Shown piece by piece: positions 50,675-60,914 of a stretch of DNA of 64,000 nucleotides (positions are counted from its first letter, which is position 1; each line of letters begins with the position of its first letter). Position numbers and translations under genes: made by a program. Source of the stretch: Plasmodium coatneyi (Eukaryota > Apicomplexa > Aconoidasida > Haemosporida > Plasmodiidae); assembly GCF_001680005.1 (NCBI RefSeq), contig NC_033567.1, positions 4,774,001-4,838,000 of the forward strand. Direction: 5' to 3'. The notes beneath the pieces were generated by a model. It made no database searches and was not told where the DNA came from. It worked only from the letters and a program-made list of their open reading frames with translations.

Positions 50675-52312
50675 ACGACTTTCCGTTGGATCAATTTCGT
50701 CCAAAGATTTAACAAAAAGGGGGGTTTCCGTTTTGCCAATTTGTGACTGCCAAGCGGTGGTGTAGACTTTTCCCCGTTCCCGTCGAATTCGATACCACGT
50801 GTGTAACCGTGTGTGAGCGTGTAGCCCCGTTCACCACTTCATACTATATTCTGCTAGCCAGCATATGATATGTTATGCACACTTCGAATATGTCCATCCG
50901 TTCATATCTGGTGTGTAAAAGATTGTGTGATGTTCATTCGGTTAAGTTCAATTAGAGTACCGAATCTCACACATTTTCAAAGTTTACCTATTTAGAATTC
51001 GCTATTGAGACATATATGGATCATTTAAAACATACTTAACATATTCCTAGAATACATCTATGAAGTGTTTTTTTTTTTTTTTTTTTTCCCTTTTTTTGTG
51101 CAATACGTGTGGAGTGGACGCTAGTTTTTTAGCTTTTCGCTAGCAGTTATACGTTTCTTTATCGATGAAATTAAATTTTGAGACCAGTTAATTTAGGACA
51201 CTTTAATTTGATATTAAATAATTTTAAGATAACTGAATGATAAGGTAGCTTGATCTTAAGATATGTATATATATGTTAAATGTGTTATATATGTTATATA
51301 TATTGTGTATTTTTTTTTTTTTTTTTTTTTTTCGTATTAAACATAGCGTGGATAAGAAGCTTTCCCCCCCTTTGAATCTTACCCTAAAGCTACACCATTG
51401 CGGAAGCTCAAATAGTTTGCCATTCGTCCCCCACACCCGCATTCCCTTGGAATTGTAATAACTTCTCTTGTATTCCTTTAGCTGCTTCGTACAATTTTTT
51501 CCCATTCTCCGAATTTTTTCTGGTTTTATCTTACCATATGTTATCTCATTTTAATTTTTCTTTTTTTTTACAATTTATAATGCACAATTTACACCTTACA
51601 ATTTATAAACATTTTTTTTTTTTTTAGTTAATTTTTTTATATCACCTTCATTAGAGGCTTCTTCTCTCCATGCCAAGGTTTTTCTCGTGCCACGTTTTAG
51701 TCCTCACGTAGTTAAGCATTTGTTATCGTCCCTATATCCCATATGATGATTTATTTAATGCTTGCTATATATATAAGCGTGTATGCATTTTTTCCTTCCT
51801 ACTTGTATATTCGTATCCCCGTACTTACGGATTATGTGTTTGGTGAAACCGCCTTCTTCGTAGATAGTTAGCCTTTTCATTAGAGTTCACTTTTTTCTTT
51901 TTTTTTGCCTTTTTTTTTTTTTTTGCGTAAAAATTAGTCTCCCATTCGTTGTGCATACGCATAGGAATAAATGTTTGTTGCGCATTTTTTTTGTGTACTA
52001 CTTTGCATTTTCATATTCGTCCGCACGTCGATAATTTAAATCGAGGAGCAACGTTGACAGGGAAGCAGCCGAGGGAAGATAGTTAAGCCACAGTAACAAG
52101 ACCAATAAGGCGAAGCCAAGATAGTGAAGAAAATATATCAAAGAGACATTTAGACGCATTTACTCATTTAACAAGCCGCTCACGTATACACCAGTGCCCG
52201 TAGAAACACACACACGGAAATTTTCTCTTGCACATGCGCACGTAACGGTACACACCAGTTAAGCGAAAGAAACGGAACAAAAATATAATAAATAAAATAA
52301 AAAGAAAAAAAA

Positions 52313-53311
52313 ATGTCTTCTGTATCAACCTTGCCATATATAGGGAGTAAAATTTCGTTAATTTCAAACTCCGAAATAAGATATGAAGGAATTTTGTACA
52401 CGATAAATACGCACGAGTCGACCGTTGCGTTGCAGAATGTTAGATCATTTGGAACGGAGGGGAGAAGACAGCCGGATATTCCACCGTCGAATGAAATTTA
52501 CGATTTTATAATATTTAGAGGAAAAGATATAAAAGATGTAACGGTGAGTGAACCTGCGAAGACAATTCCAGACGACCCAGCGATTGTTTCCATGAACATA
52601 GCACCCTTGTCTAAAAATAATTTAACCGATAACATAAATTATAACAACAATGTTAATATGAATAAAGCGCTGAAGAATCAGAACAATATGATGCAACAAC
52701 AAAATGACAGAAATATGAACATAAATAATAGGCGATATTTTAATAGGCACAATTATAATTTTTACTATAATAATAACCCTAACCATAGCGGCAATAATCA
52801 CAACAATCATAATAACAGTGGTAGAAACTTTAACAATTTTAAATATAAAAATTTTAGAAATTATGAGAGACCTTACATTATCGGGGAGCTGGAGTCACAA
52901 CCGAATCCAGCCCTAAAAAGTAAGTTCAGCCCGGACTTTGACTTTAGTACAAATAATCTAATGTTTGATAAAAGTACCATACTGGACGAGAAGAATAAAG
53001 ACCCTTTAGCGCTGAATAACAATATTGAAGTAGGAGGGTATGATAAGAATTCCAGCTTTTTTGATAACATCAGTTGTGAAACGTTAGATAAACAACAGGG
53101 TAAAGATGAAAGAGTGGACCGAGAAAAATTAAGAATGTTAGATGTAGACACCTTCGGAATAGCTGCAGCGCACTATCGAATCAGTGGACACAACAGAAAC
53201 AACCACAGGAATAGAATGAGACACAATAGAAATAACAAAATGATGGGGAACTTCAACTACAACTATTATAATAGAAGTCAGAACCCGTTTAACAGGTACC
53301 CTGCTTATTAG
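52313..53311 (+). CDS. CITH: CITH, LSM14/Scd6/trailer-hitch-family mRNP protein
   Basis: Single exon, 332 aa. Domain order is that of the RAP55/LSM14 family: an LSm14 domain at residues about 4-78 ([41 protein letters not shown]), an Asn-rich linker (about 100-185), an FDF-type segment ([13 protein letters not shown], 208-220), an FFD box ([16 protein letters not shown], 246-261) and a TFG box (DVDTFGIAA, 277-285), then an Asn/Arg-rich tail. The family assembles repressed mRNPs with the DDX6 helicase. In Plasmodium CITH and DOZI store mRNAs in female gametocytes for use after fertilisation. It lies downstream of PSMA1 on the same strand. Confidence 0.95.
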   Translation: MSSVSTLPYIGSKISLISNSEIRYEGILYTINTHESTVALQNVRSFGTEGRRQPDIPPSNEIYDFIIFRGKDIKDVTVSEPAKTIPDDPAIVSMNIAPLSKNNLTDNINYNNNVNMNKALKNQNNMMQQQNDRNMNINNRRYFNRHNYNFYYNNNPNHSGNNHNNHNNSGRNFNNFKYKNFRNYERPYIIGELESQPNPALKSKFSPDFDFSTNNLMFDKSTILDEKNKDPLALNNNIEVGGYDKNSSFFDNISCETLDKQQGKDERVDREKLRMLDVDTFGIAAAHYRISGHNRNNHRNRMRHNRNNKMMGNFNYNYYNRSQNPFNRYPAY

Positions 53312-55389
53312 TTTTTTTTTTTTTTTTTCACACCTACGGGGATGCTCCTGCCTGTAGGGGTAGACACATATATAGATGTGTTAATTTATATGCACGCGTT
53401 TTTTCAGGTGCCTCCATGTTATTCGTTTTTTCTAATTAATGTTTGTGCCATTACATGCGTAATAAGCCATTTAATTCGTTTTAAAATTTTCCACCGGTGT
53501 AGACGCACTTATGTGGGCGTGTCTACCCGTAAGCAGGTGCGCCTTTACATAATGCACGTATAGTCAATTGTTCACGAAGACAAGTGGCCCCCTCTGGTTA
53601 GATCTTCAGAGTGACCTAATGTGAACGTACAAGTTTGTTTCTGAGTTTGTGTGTTTATATATGTACACTTTGACATGCTTACACGTCAGCACGAGGGGGG
53701 GGTTGCATGCATGTGTGTACATATGTATTTATTATGTGTGTATATGTGCATGCAACTGAGCATGTGTGTTTGCCCAGGTGCATGATCTATTTACATGTGA
53801 AAGAAGTGTGAATCAGCAAATGTTTATAATTTTTTTAAGTCAAGTCCCCTAAAATAATTTCCTTTTTTTGACGTTAAAATTTTTTTTTTTTATTTTTCTT
53901 ATTTTGTTTTGCTTTGCATAAATGCGTCCCTGGGGGTTTACATAAGTATTTACCAGCATGCCTTTTCCCCTTTTTGCTGAATCATTTTTTATATTTAAAA
54001 ATTGCGATAAAAATGCAAAACCGAATGGATGAAGAGACTATGTGGTGAATAAATTAATACGAAGCACCTTGCTTTGGTCGGAGAACGGGGCAGTTCGCAC
54101 ATATCGGCGTATATGCTTATATACACATAAGTGTATACTTTGTATGTTCATCGATCTACTAGTTGGAGATCGTATAACGGCACATTCAAGGGTAATCCCC
54201 CCCAAGGTAAGCAACCTTTTGTTACTTCTTCCCACTGTGTACTATTTTGCAAAACGGGAACAAATGGAGGTAATTTGCTTTTACGTAGGGTGGGTGTCAT
54301 TTCGCAGAGGATGATATGCTAACTGTTTTTCGCAATAATTTAAGCGAAATGGACACAGCTGGTTATTGATGGGTATTCCTGGTGCACGCATTTGGGTGGT
54401 GTTATAGGAACATGGGAATTTCACCCCGGGGGGTAAGAAAAAAAATTTTACGTTAAAGTATGTAAAGTGAGGAAGGTAAATACGTTACACGTGTAGCGGC
54501 ATTTTTGGCCTTATATACCACGGATCGGTTTGTTCTTCTGGTATATTTTCTTCGCCCTCCCCATGAGTGCGCTTTAAAATGTCCTTTTCAAATGGACCCC
54601 AACATGTGATTAACTTGATAGGCATAATTATGACATCAGTAGTATGCTCAAATTTTGCAAACCATAATTTATCTTTCTCATCATCACAGTGTGTATTTTA
54701 TTTTTTGCATATCTCTGGGACGTTATGTTTAATTGTTCAGCATAATTGGGGCTGCATTGCGGTGTCGCTTTTTTCGCCCTCAGTTACAAATCGGAATGAT
54801 GCAGCAACGCGCAGGTGGGAATATCATAATAGCAGGATGATTTACTCTACGTCGCAAAAATGAACGTACCACATTTTGTTTCGCACATTTGTATTTATTT
54901 TTTTAATGTGTTTTCCCCGTTTGGCTTTCTCAGTTTTATCTCCTATTTTTTGCCAAACAGTTTTGCATCCTGTGTAGGCTCCACACAAATTTAATCGAAC
55001 GCAAGTTGTGCACATGTGGGATACTATTTTGAAGTTATCACAAAGGGGGAAAAAAAAAGTTTATCAATATTGAACGAAATTAAGCATAGGTAAGCAAAAA
55101 ATAGGTACTTTATTTTAACAGCTTTTTTTGAAGGAAAACTCTTCCCCCACTTTGTGAAAGTGTTTTACAGTATTTTTTCCCCCCACAATCAGCACACTCT
55201 TCCTATGTGACCCTCTCTTCACATATGCTATAACCTTGCAGCAATGTAATAATAAGGAAGCAATCTTGCACGACACTAAAGAGGTACCCCCTTGTGTAAA
55301 TATTTATGAAGATGCCTTGACCTTTTGCATATGATTATATTTCCTAGTCTTTACCGCCCCATTCTTGCTGCGCCTCTTTTGGTATTAAA
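53312..55389. other. Intergenic region between CITH and MED31
   Basis: 2.1 kb including T18-like and TG-rich tracts (53660-53780). The 98-codon frame at 54567-54863 has no recognisable features. Nothing else can be supported. Confidence 0.6.
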
Positions 55390-55779
55390 ATGGAAAACGA
55401 AGCGCTAAAAAAACAGGAAGCAGAAGAAAATAAAAGAATGTTAATTTTACATAAACATTATAGAGAAGGGCCATTTGAAAACAGACTAAGATTCGAGTGT
55501 GAATTAGAATTCGTCCAATCGCTCAGCAACATTGATTACATTAAGTATCTGTACGAAAACAAATATTTTAGTGATAAGAGGTTTTTAAATTATTTGAAGT
55601 ATTTAAATTATTGGAGAACCAAGCCGTATGTTTTTTACATCCATTTTCCCATTTGCCTGTACGTTTTGGAAATATTAAATGATGGTAAAATTGATGAATA
55701 TTTTAGCAAGGACAGCTCATTTATCAATTTCGTGTATTACTTAAAATTGCACTGGTTGTTTTTTAGTTACCAAATATAG
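55390..55779 (+). CDS. MED31: Mediator complex subunit 31 (SOH1)
   Basis: Single exon, 129 aa, typical for this very conserved small subunit of the Mediator middle module, which links regulators to RNA polymerase II. The signature runs from residue about 33: RFECELEFVQSLSNIDYIKY, YFSDKRFLNYLKYLNYW, then FPICLYVLEIL, matching the RF.LELEFVQCLANP.YL, KYLLYW and YP.CL..LELL blocks of other MED31 proteins. A Lys/Glu-rich N-terminus precedes it. It is one of few Mediator subunits recognisable by sequence in apicomplexans. Confidence 0.95.
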   Translation: MENEALKKQEAEENKRMLILHKHYREGPFENRLRFECELEFVQSLSNIDYIKYLYENKYFSDKRFLNYLKYLNYWRTKPYVFYIHFPICLYVLEILNDGKIDEYFSKDSSFINFVYYLKLHWLFFSYQI

Positions 55780-56218
55780 GACGTCTATAAGAGGGAAGGG
55801 GGGCAGACAGTTTTATTACACCTACGAAAAATTGACTGGTTGCGCGATAGTTCTGTAGGATAAATAAAAATGCGAAAGGTACTTGCGTCAGATGTGCCCC
55901 CTCATATGTTTAACCATGAAGAGGGTTAAAAGAAGGAAGACGGAAGATGGGTGGGGAAAAACGTCTCGAAGAGGTGTAGTGAATGACCACATATGTCTTA
56001 TCTGTCCCATTTTATCTTTCCACCAAGTTGAACGGACTGTAATGTAACGCCTACACATGTGTTCCATTTTAGTGGTCTCCATTTTTTGTAAAAAAAGGGG
56101 AAGAATAGACAAGTGAGGTCTAGAATTTTGCTATATCCCCCCTTCCACAATTTCCCCACCCAGCTCTCATTTCTACATACATTCCCCTTTTGGACAAGCC
56201 CTAAACGTAGAAAGGAAA
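55780..56218. other. Intergenic region between MED31 and the 1,406 aa gene
   Basis: 439 bases with no coding frame of note. It is short, so the downstream promoter may overlap the MED31 3' UTR. Confidence 0.55.
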
Positions 56219-59200
56219 ATGAGGAAAGGTTTTTTTTCCAGAGTGCACTACAGTAATTGCGTTCATCACAAGTATAAAAGAAGCAGGGAAAGTTATAACA
56301 GCAAAGGTGCGGGTAAGTTATTAAAGAACGTGAATTATTACTCAAGAACTGAAAAGAAAGAAATTTTAAAAAAAATTCATGAAAATATTATTCTTAAAAA
56401 AAATCATTTGAAAGAAGAGCAGTGCCAATTTTATATAAACGATAAAGATGTGAAGGAAATTTTCGAGAAGGAAAAAATTTCTAATCAGGATGATAAATTG
56501 GCGATAATTAAGCAGGTGGAAAGTAACGAAGAAGCGCTGATAAATAAGTTTAACAATTTCTACGATTTGCTTCATTTTTCTTTACAAAATTTAGAGAGAC
56601 AAGGAGGGCCATCCTCAAACAAGAGGAGGACATTTAAACTGGGTGATATCACCAATTTAGAAAACAGAAATCCATTTGAGATACACGAATGTGTTACAAC
56701 CAATTTAGACTTGATAAAAAAGTTTTTGGTTTTCATTGAAAAAAATTTAGACGCATATGAAAGAACATCCTATTGGTTTAAAAGCTGTTTCTGCCTCAAC
56801 AAGTTTGTAATATATTTTTTTAATTATTCCTTTCCATTCATTGAATTTTTCGATTCGAAGCTCCTGTTGAAGTATTGCCATTTGTTCATTAAATTAAGCC
56901 TTTTGGAGAATTCTCCTTTTGTTTCTAAGCAAAGGGGGAAAAGGGCAGAAAATATTTACACCGTAAATATATCAAATGAGGAGATCTTCGATTTGGTAAA
57001 AAATAACAACAAAAATGTGATCAGATTATTGTTACTGTTAAATGCGCGGAAAAGCCACGTGGACCTACTGGAAATATCGCAGGTATATATGCTATATGTG
57101 AAGAAGACGAAAATTAGAGAATGGATTGAAAGTGTGAATTCATATCTTGTAGAAAGTGTGATGGAAGGTCGTGGAGGGTCAAAGGAAATTCCCACGTTTG
57201 TAGAGGAACCCAGTCATGAGAGTAAGGAAGTTCTAGAGAAGCCGTATGAAGAAATGTTCTGCGAAAAGGACAACCAAATGGACAACAGAACAAACTACCA
57301 TGGGTACTTCATTTGCCTATATTTCAATCAGCTTTACTTAGTAAACAAATTGGTGAGTAATTATGTTTCATTCGTGCCCTCTATGAATGACAATATATTG
57401 CCCCTTTTGGATTGTATAGGAGTATTATGTGAGGGTATTTTAGAAGAGGACCATTTGAGCGAAAGGAAAATAAAAAATCTAACTCTACTTCTGAGCAGTA
57501 GGGATGTAGAAAAATACGTAATAAAGGACATAAGGGGAAATGCTTCGTTATCCAAGTGCATTCAGGTGGGTGAATATGCTATTGAGGGAAGGAATGCACC
57601 CGTTATTGGTAAGGTTGAAAAAATGGGTTTCCCAGGTGAGGCCTTAAATTACACAAAAAATGGAAACATGCTAATGTGTGGGGGTGATGGGAAAAGGACA
57701 AATGAGTTTACACCACACGTGGAAGAAGATTCACTGTTGAGGAAGAGCTTCTTCCATGAGGAATGCTTTCTAAAACTGCATGTAAACACAAAGCGTAATT
57801 TGAAAATCCTTTTTGAAAACACGGCGCATTTCTTCGTCCTAAGTGACTGTGAAGGAATCCTAAAATTTTTGCAAACGGTGTACTTAACGAGATATATAAA
57901 TATGTGGAGCACAAATATTTTGTTCTATAGCATATGGTTGAATGCAGAATTTTTAGAAATGTATCAAGTGAAGAATGTGTTGTTTTTTCTTTCCCTGTTT
58001 AAGAGCAACTTCATTTTAAAGAACATGGATTTGGGATGTTCCATTTACAGTTGGTACAATAAACAGTTAATGTTCTATCTGAGAAAAAAGGTAGAAATTT
58101 ATTTCGAAAACAACACATTGGAAAGTAGCATCAAGAGTGTGTTTATCTTGTCCGATTTATTGAGTCACAACAAAGTGATAAAAAAAATTCTCCTAAAAAA
58201 GTTAGTTATGTTAAATTTTAATAATATACAGCCGAGTCTTTTCTGTCAAATTTTTTTTTTACTAAATAAGCTAAGATTTGATGCAAGCAATACGTTATTT
58301 TGTGAGCTATTTTTGAAACATTACAAGAGGGTCATTCACTCCTTGACGTGTGTAGAAACATTAGATTTGATTAAAAATGCGGAATATTTAATAACTAGGA
58401 AGAAAAGAAAAATATTCGTCGTTCTGATGCTGTATTTTTTTAGGAAATTTGAGCAAAGTACGGCTGTGGGGTGTAGTTCCCCCCCAGTTCTGAATATAAG
58501 TTACATTTTTAAACTTATTAACATTGTAAACAAGTTTAAATTGTTTGAATATTGCAGGAAGGATTATTTTCTTCCAATTTATCGATTTATTTTTTTCACG
58601 AAAGGAGGGGGAAATGGAGTAGAGGAGGAAGCAGCATGTGTCTCATCCGATAATCCGAACTGTATGGACACATCGGAATGTAACCATTATTCTTTTTTAA
58701 TAAAAAATAACCAGGCGGTATTACTTGATGTGGCGGAGATAGAAAGGAGGCCGAAAGGGAAGGGCCTTCCACTGTTAAAGGAACATAATGGATGTAAGGA
58801 TGCTCATATGGTTGAGGCAAATCAGGAAGATATAAAAGTCGGAGATAGTAAGCTAAATGGGCAAAGGGACTTGATGTGCACAAAATACTTGAGGGTAAAA
58901 TTGGAAGTATTAACAACGAGTGAAATACTAGATTTAATCTTCTTCAGCATAAATATTAGGAAAAATATTTACCTCATTGGTGAGCTACATACAGAGCTGT
59001 TTTATAGGATCCTCCGAAATGCGAACTTTTCGAAGAAGCAAGTAGCCCTATGTTTTAGAAGCATATGGATGTCCAGAGTTTTTCACCTCAACTTTTTTGA
59101 AGCCCTAACAGACATTGTAACGAACAACATAAAAATGGTTAATAACTCCATTTTCGCGTTGGACATATTGCTATGCTTGTGTTCGTATAAACATAGGAAC

Positions 59201-60439
59201 ATATACGACTCTTTGGTAGTTCCCCTTTTTGACATATGCTTCGACGATATTGATAAGATTTTAAAGAATACGAAAACACAAGTTCTTTTTTACTGCTGCG
59301 TTATATTCCTGGAAGTTTACTATCCTATGCTATTTTTGAAAATCATAAGGAGAAACGTTTTTCGAAAGAAGGGAACGAACAGTTCAGGAATGCGGCACGG
59401 AGGTGGAATAGACTCAAATGGAAGCTTCCCCAAGGTGGAACCTTTCGGAGCGAGTCAGCAAAATGGAGTTCCTTGCAAATATGTTGGTGACACCCCTATT
59501 GAGCATGTAATAGAGACGAGCGTAAAAAGAAATGAAAGGAAAGACGCACAGAGTGGGATATGGTGCGATGTACCCAGTGATGCGGTGAACGACATGATAG
59601 GGGACCCTGGTGGAAGGGATAAAAAGGAAGGTGAACTAATAATGACGGTGCGAAAAAAAACAGACATTTGTTTGGAGGATAATGGAGATCCCGAGCACAC
59701 CGCCGATGTGCTAAAATATTTGAAGCAAGTTTTCCTTTTGCAGCAGAAAAAACATGCCTACAGTTACGATCTAATTAACTTCTGCGAAATATTGCACAAA
59801 TTAAGGGTGGCAAAGATTAAGGTTAATAATGTTCCCAACATTTTTTTTAAAAATCACGAAATTGACGATTTGCTTGTTTTGAATGTGTTTTATCCGGCCT
59901 TAAAATTCTGCATCCTTTTTACAAAAGGTGAGAAGGCATCAAAAAATTTGAACAAAATGATTCATGTGTCGAAAATTGGTAGGAAGTCAGACATGCATAA
60001 TGTGAACCAAAACAACACTGTGGACGTTTCACTCCCTGGAGAAAAGAACCCTTCAAAAGGAGGAACGTTCAATTTGAACGGAATCAACCGCTGTAATGTA
60101 GGAAGTGTAATTAACCCGGGCGGTGTTGATAAGGAAAACCTGTTTAATACCCCCTCTCAAAACTGCCGTGAGAACGATGTGGACATCCTCGCGCAAAAAC
60201 TATATTTACTTAAAAAGCACAAAATAAACACCATGGTAATACCCATAGAAAAGGTCGACTTGTTTTTTAAAGTAAACCTTGTGGAGGAACAAAATGCGAT
60301 CATAAGCGAATCGAACATGATATTTGACAAGGTGTATCAGCAAATTTTAGCTAGTAAGGGGAAGGACATTTTGGCCGATCGGAACATCTTAGCATCGCTT
60401 ATGAGGAAGCAGTTGCAGTTTATTTTCCACTTAAGTTAA
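56219..60439 (+). CDS. Large helical protein, possible organellar RNA-binding (RAP-like) protein
   Basis: Single exon, 1,406 aa; no confident family match. The N-terminus is basic and nearly free of acidic residues for about 40 positions (MRKGFFSRVHYSNC...KYKRSR), which would suit a mitochondrial presequence. The body consists of Leu/Phe/Asn-rich helices in tandem with two hydrophilic insertions (about residues 325-360 and 1050-1140). Near the C-terminus, LAQKLYLLKKHKINTMVIPI resembles the end of RAP domains (K-x-x-L...G-Y-x-V-x-x-I-P-Y). Apicomplexan RAP proteins with helical (HPR-type) repeats bind organellar rRNA fragments. That role is an inference from weak similarity; a wholly unknown conserved protein is the alternative. 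Confidence 0.6.
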   Translation: MRKGFFSRVHYSNCVHHKYKRSRESYNSKGAGKLLKNVNYYSRTEKKEILKKIHENIILKKNHLKEEQCQFYINDKDVKEIFEKEKISNQDDKLAIIKQVESNEEALINKFNNFYDLLHFSLQNLERQGGPSSNKRRTFKLGDITNLENRNPFEIHECVTTNLDLIKKFLVFIEKNLDAYERTSYWFKSCFCLNKFVIYFFNYSFPFIEFFDSKLLLKYCHLFIKLSLLENSPFVSKQRGKRAENIYTVNISNEEIFDLVKNNNKNVIRLLLLLNARKSHVDLLEISQVYMLYVKKTKIREWIESVNSYLVESVMEGRGGSKEIPTFVEEPSHESKEVLEKPYEEMFCEKDNQMDNRTNYHGYFICLYFNQLYLVNKLVSNYVSFVPSMNDNILPLLDCIGVLCEGILEEDHLSERKIKNLTLLLSSRDVEKYVIKDIRGNASLSKCIQVGEYAIEGRNAPVIGKVEKMGFPGEALNYTKNGNMLMCGGDGKRTNEFTPHVEEDSLLRKSFFHEECFLKLHVNTKRNLKILFENTAHFFVLSDCEGILKFLQTVYLTRYINMWSTNILFYSIWLNAEFLEMYQVKNVLFFLSLFKSNFILKNMDLGCSIYSWYNKQLMFYLRKKVEIYFENNTLESSIKSVFILSDLLSHNKVIKKILLKKLVMLNFNNIQPSLFCQIFFLLNKLRFDASNTLFCELFLKHYKRVIHSLTCVETLDLIKNAEYLITRKKRKIFVVLMLYFFRKFEQSTAVGCSSPPVLNISYIFKLINIVNKFKLFEYCRKDYFLPIYRFIFFTKGGGNGVEEEAACVSSDNPNCMDTSECNHYSFLIKNNQAVLLDVAEIERRPKGKGLPLLKEHNGCKDAHMVEANQEDIKVGDSKLNGQRDLMCTKYLRVKLEVLTTSEILDLIFFSINIRKNIYLIGELHTELFYRILRNANFSKKQVALCFRSIWMSRVFHLNFFEALTDIVTNNIKMVNNSIFALDILLCLCSYKHRNIYDSLVVPLFDICFDDIDKILKNTKTQVLFYCCVIFLEVYYPMLFLKIIRRNVFRKKGTNSSGMRHGGGIDSNGSFPKVEPFGASQQNGVPCKYVGDTPIEHVIETSVKRNERKDAQSGIWCDVPSDAVNDMIGDPGGRDKKEGELIMTVRKKTDICLEDNGDPEHTADVLKYLKQVFLLQQKKHAYSYDLINFCEILHKLRVAKIKVNNVPNIFFKNHEIDDLLVLNVFYPALKFCILFTKGEKASKNLNKMIHVSKIGRKSDMHNVNQNNTVDVSLPGEKNPSKGGTFNLNGINRCNVGSVINPGGVDKENLFNTPSQNCRENDVDILAQKLYLLKKHKINTMVIPIEKVDLFFKVNLVEEQNAIISESNMIFDKVYQQILASKGKDILADRNILASLMRKQLQFIFHLS

Positions 60440-60914
60440 AGCAAATGATGCGTGAAGAGGGGCAGATAAAAGGACACACCAAAGGGGGTAATGTGTGAAC
60501 GCAGTAGTGCAGTGGAAACTCCCTTTTTTTTTTTGCGCGTTATGTTAATGTGGGTCTTTTCCCGTTGCCTTTTTTTTCACCTGAGAATATGTGCAGAAGA
60601 TATTTCCCAATTTTTTGGTCCTTTTTTTGCACCCTACCATGAAAGCTTTTAAACATGGGGATATGTCCCAAATAGGGGTGTGAGTCCCATAAACTTCAAA
60701 TTTGTCCGCTTTAACAAAGCCTTTTTTTTTTTTTTTTAAATTTACAATTTTTTGTGAAAAAAATAAATGGCCAGCAGGATGTTGCGTATGTGTTTCCCTT
60801 TTTTTATGACACTATGTGCATTCCTCATTTTTTAAAAACATATGATCTGTTTGTAATTTTAGATTTTGCAAAATTTGTCAACTTATATTTTGTTAACTTT
60901 TTTAATCCTACAAA
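60440..60914. other. Intergenic region
   Basis: 475 bases, T-rich, with T17 near 60722-60738. No gene is seen. Confidence 0.55.

Larger units (their letters stand above)
47945..52312. other. Long intergenic region upstream of CITH
   Basis: 4.4 kb without a supportable gene, the longest gap in the window. It has many TA/TG-rich microsatellites (for example 48070-48145, 49765-49830), T27 at 50648-50674 and further T tracts near 51068, 51310 and 51910. All open frames are short and of random character. It may hold a long CITH 5' UTR or promoter, or an unrecognised non-coding RNA. Confidence 0.55.

Noticed and set aside
54567..54863. 98-codon frame between CITH and MED31
   Set aside because: No family resemblance, no signal peptide and no splice context; length is compatible with chance.
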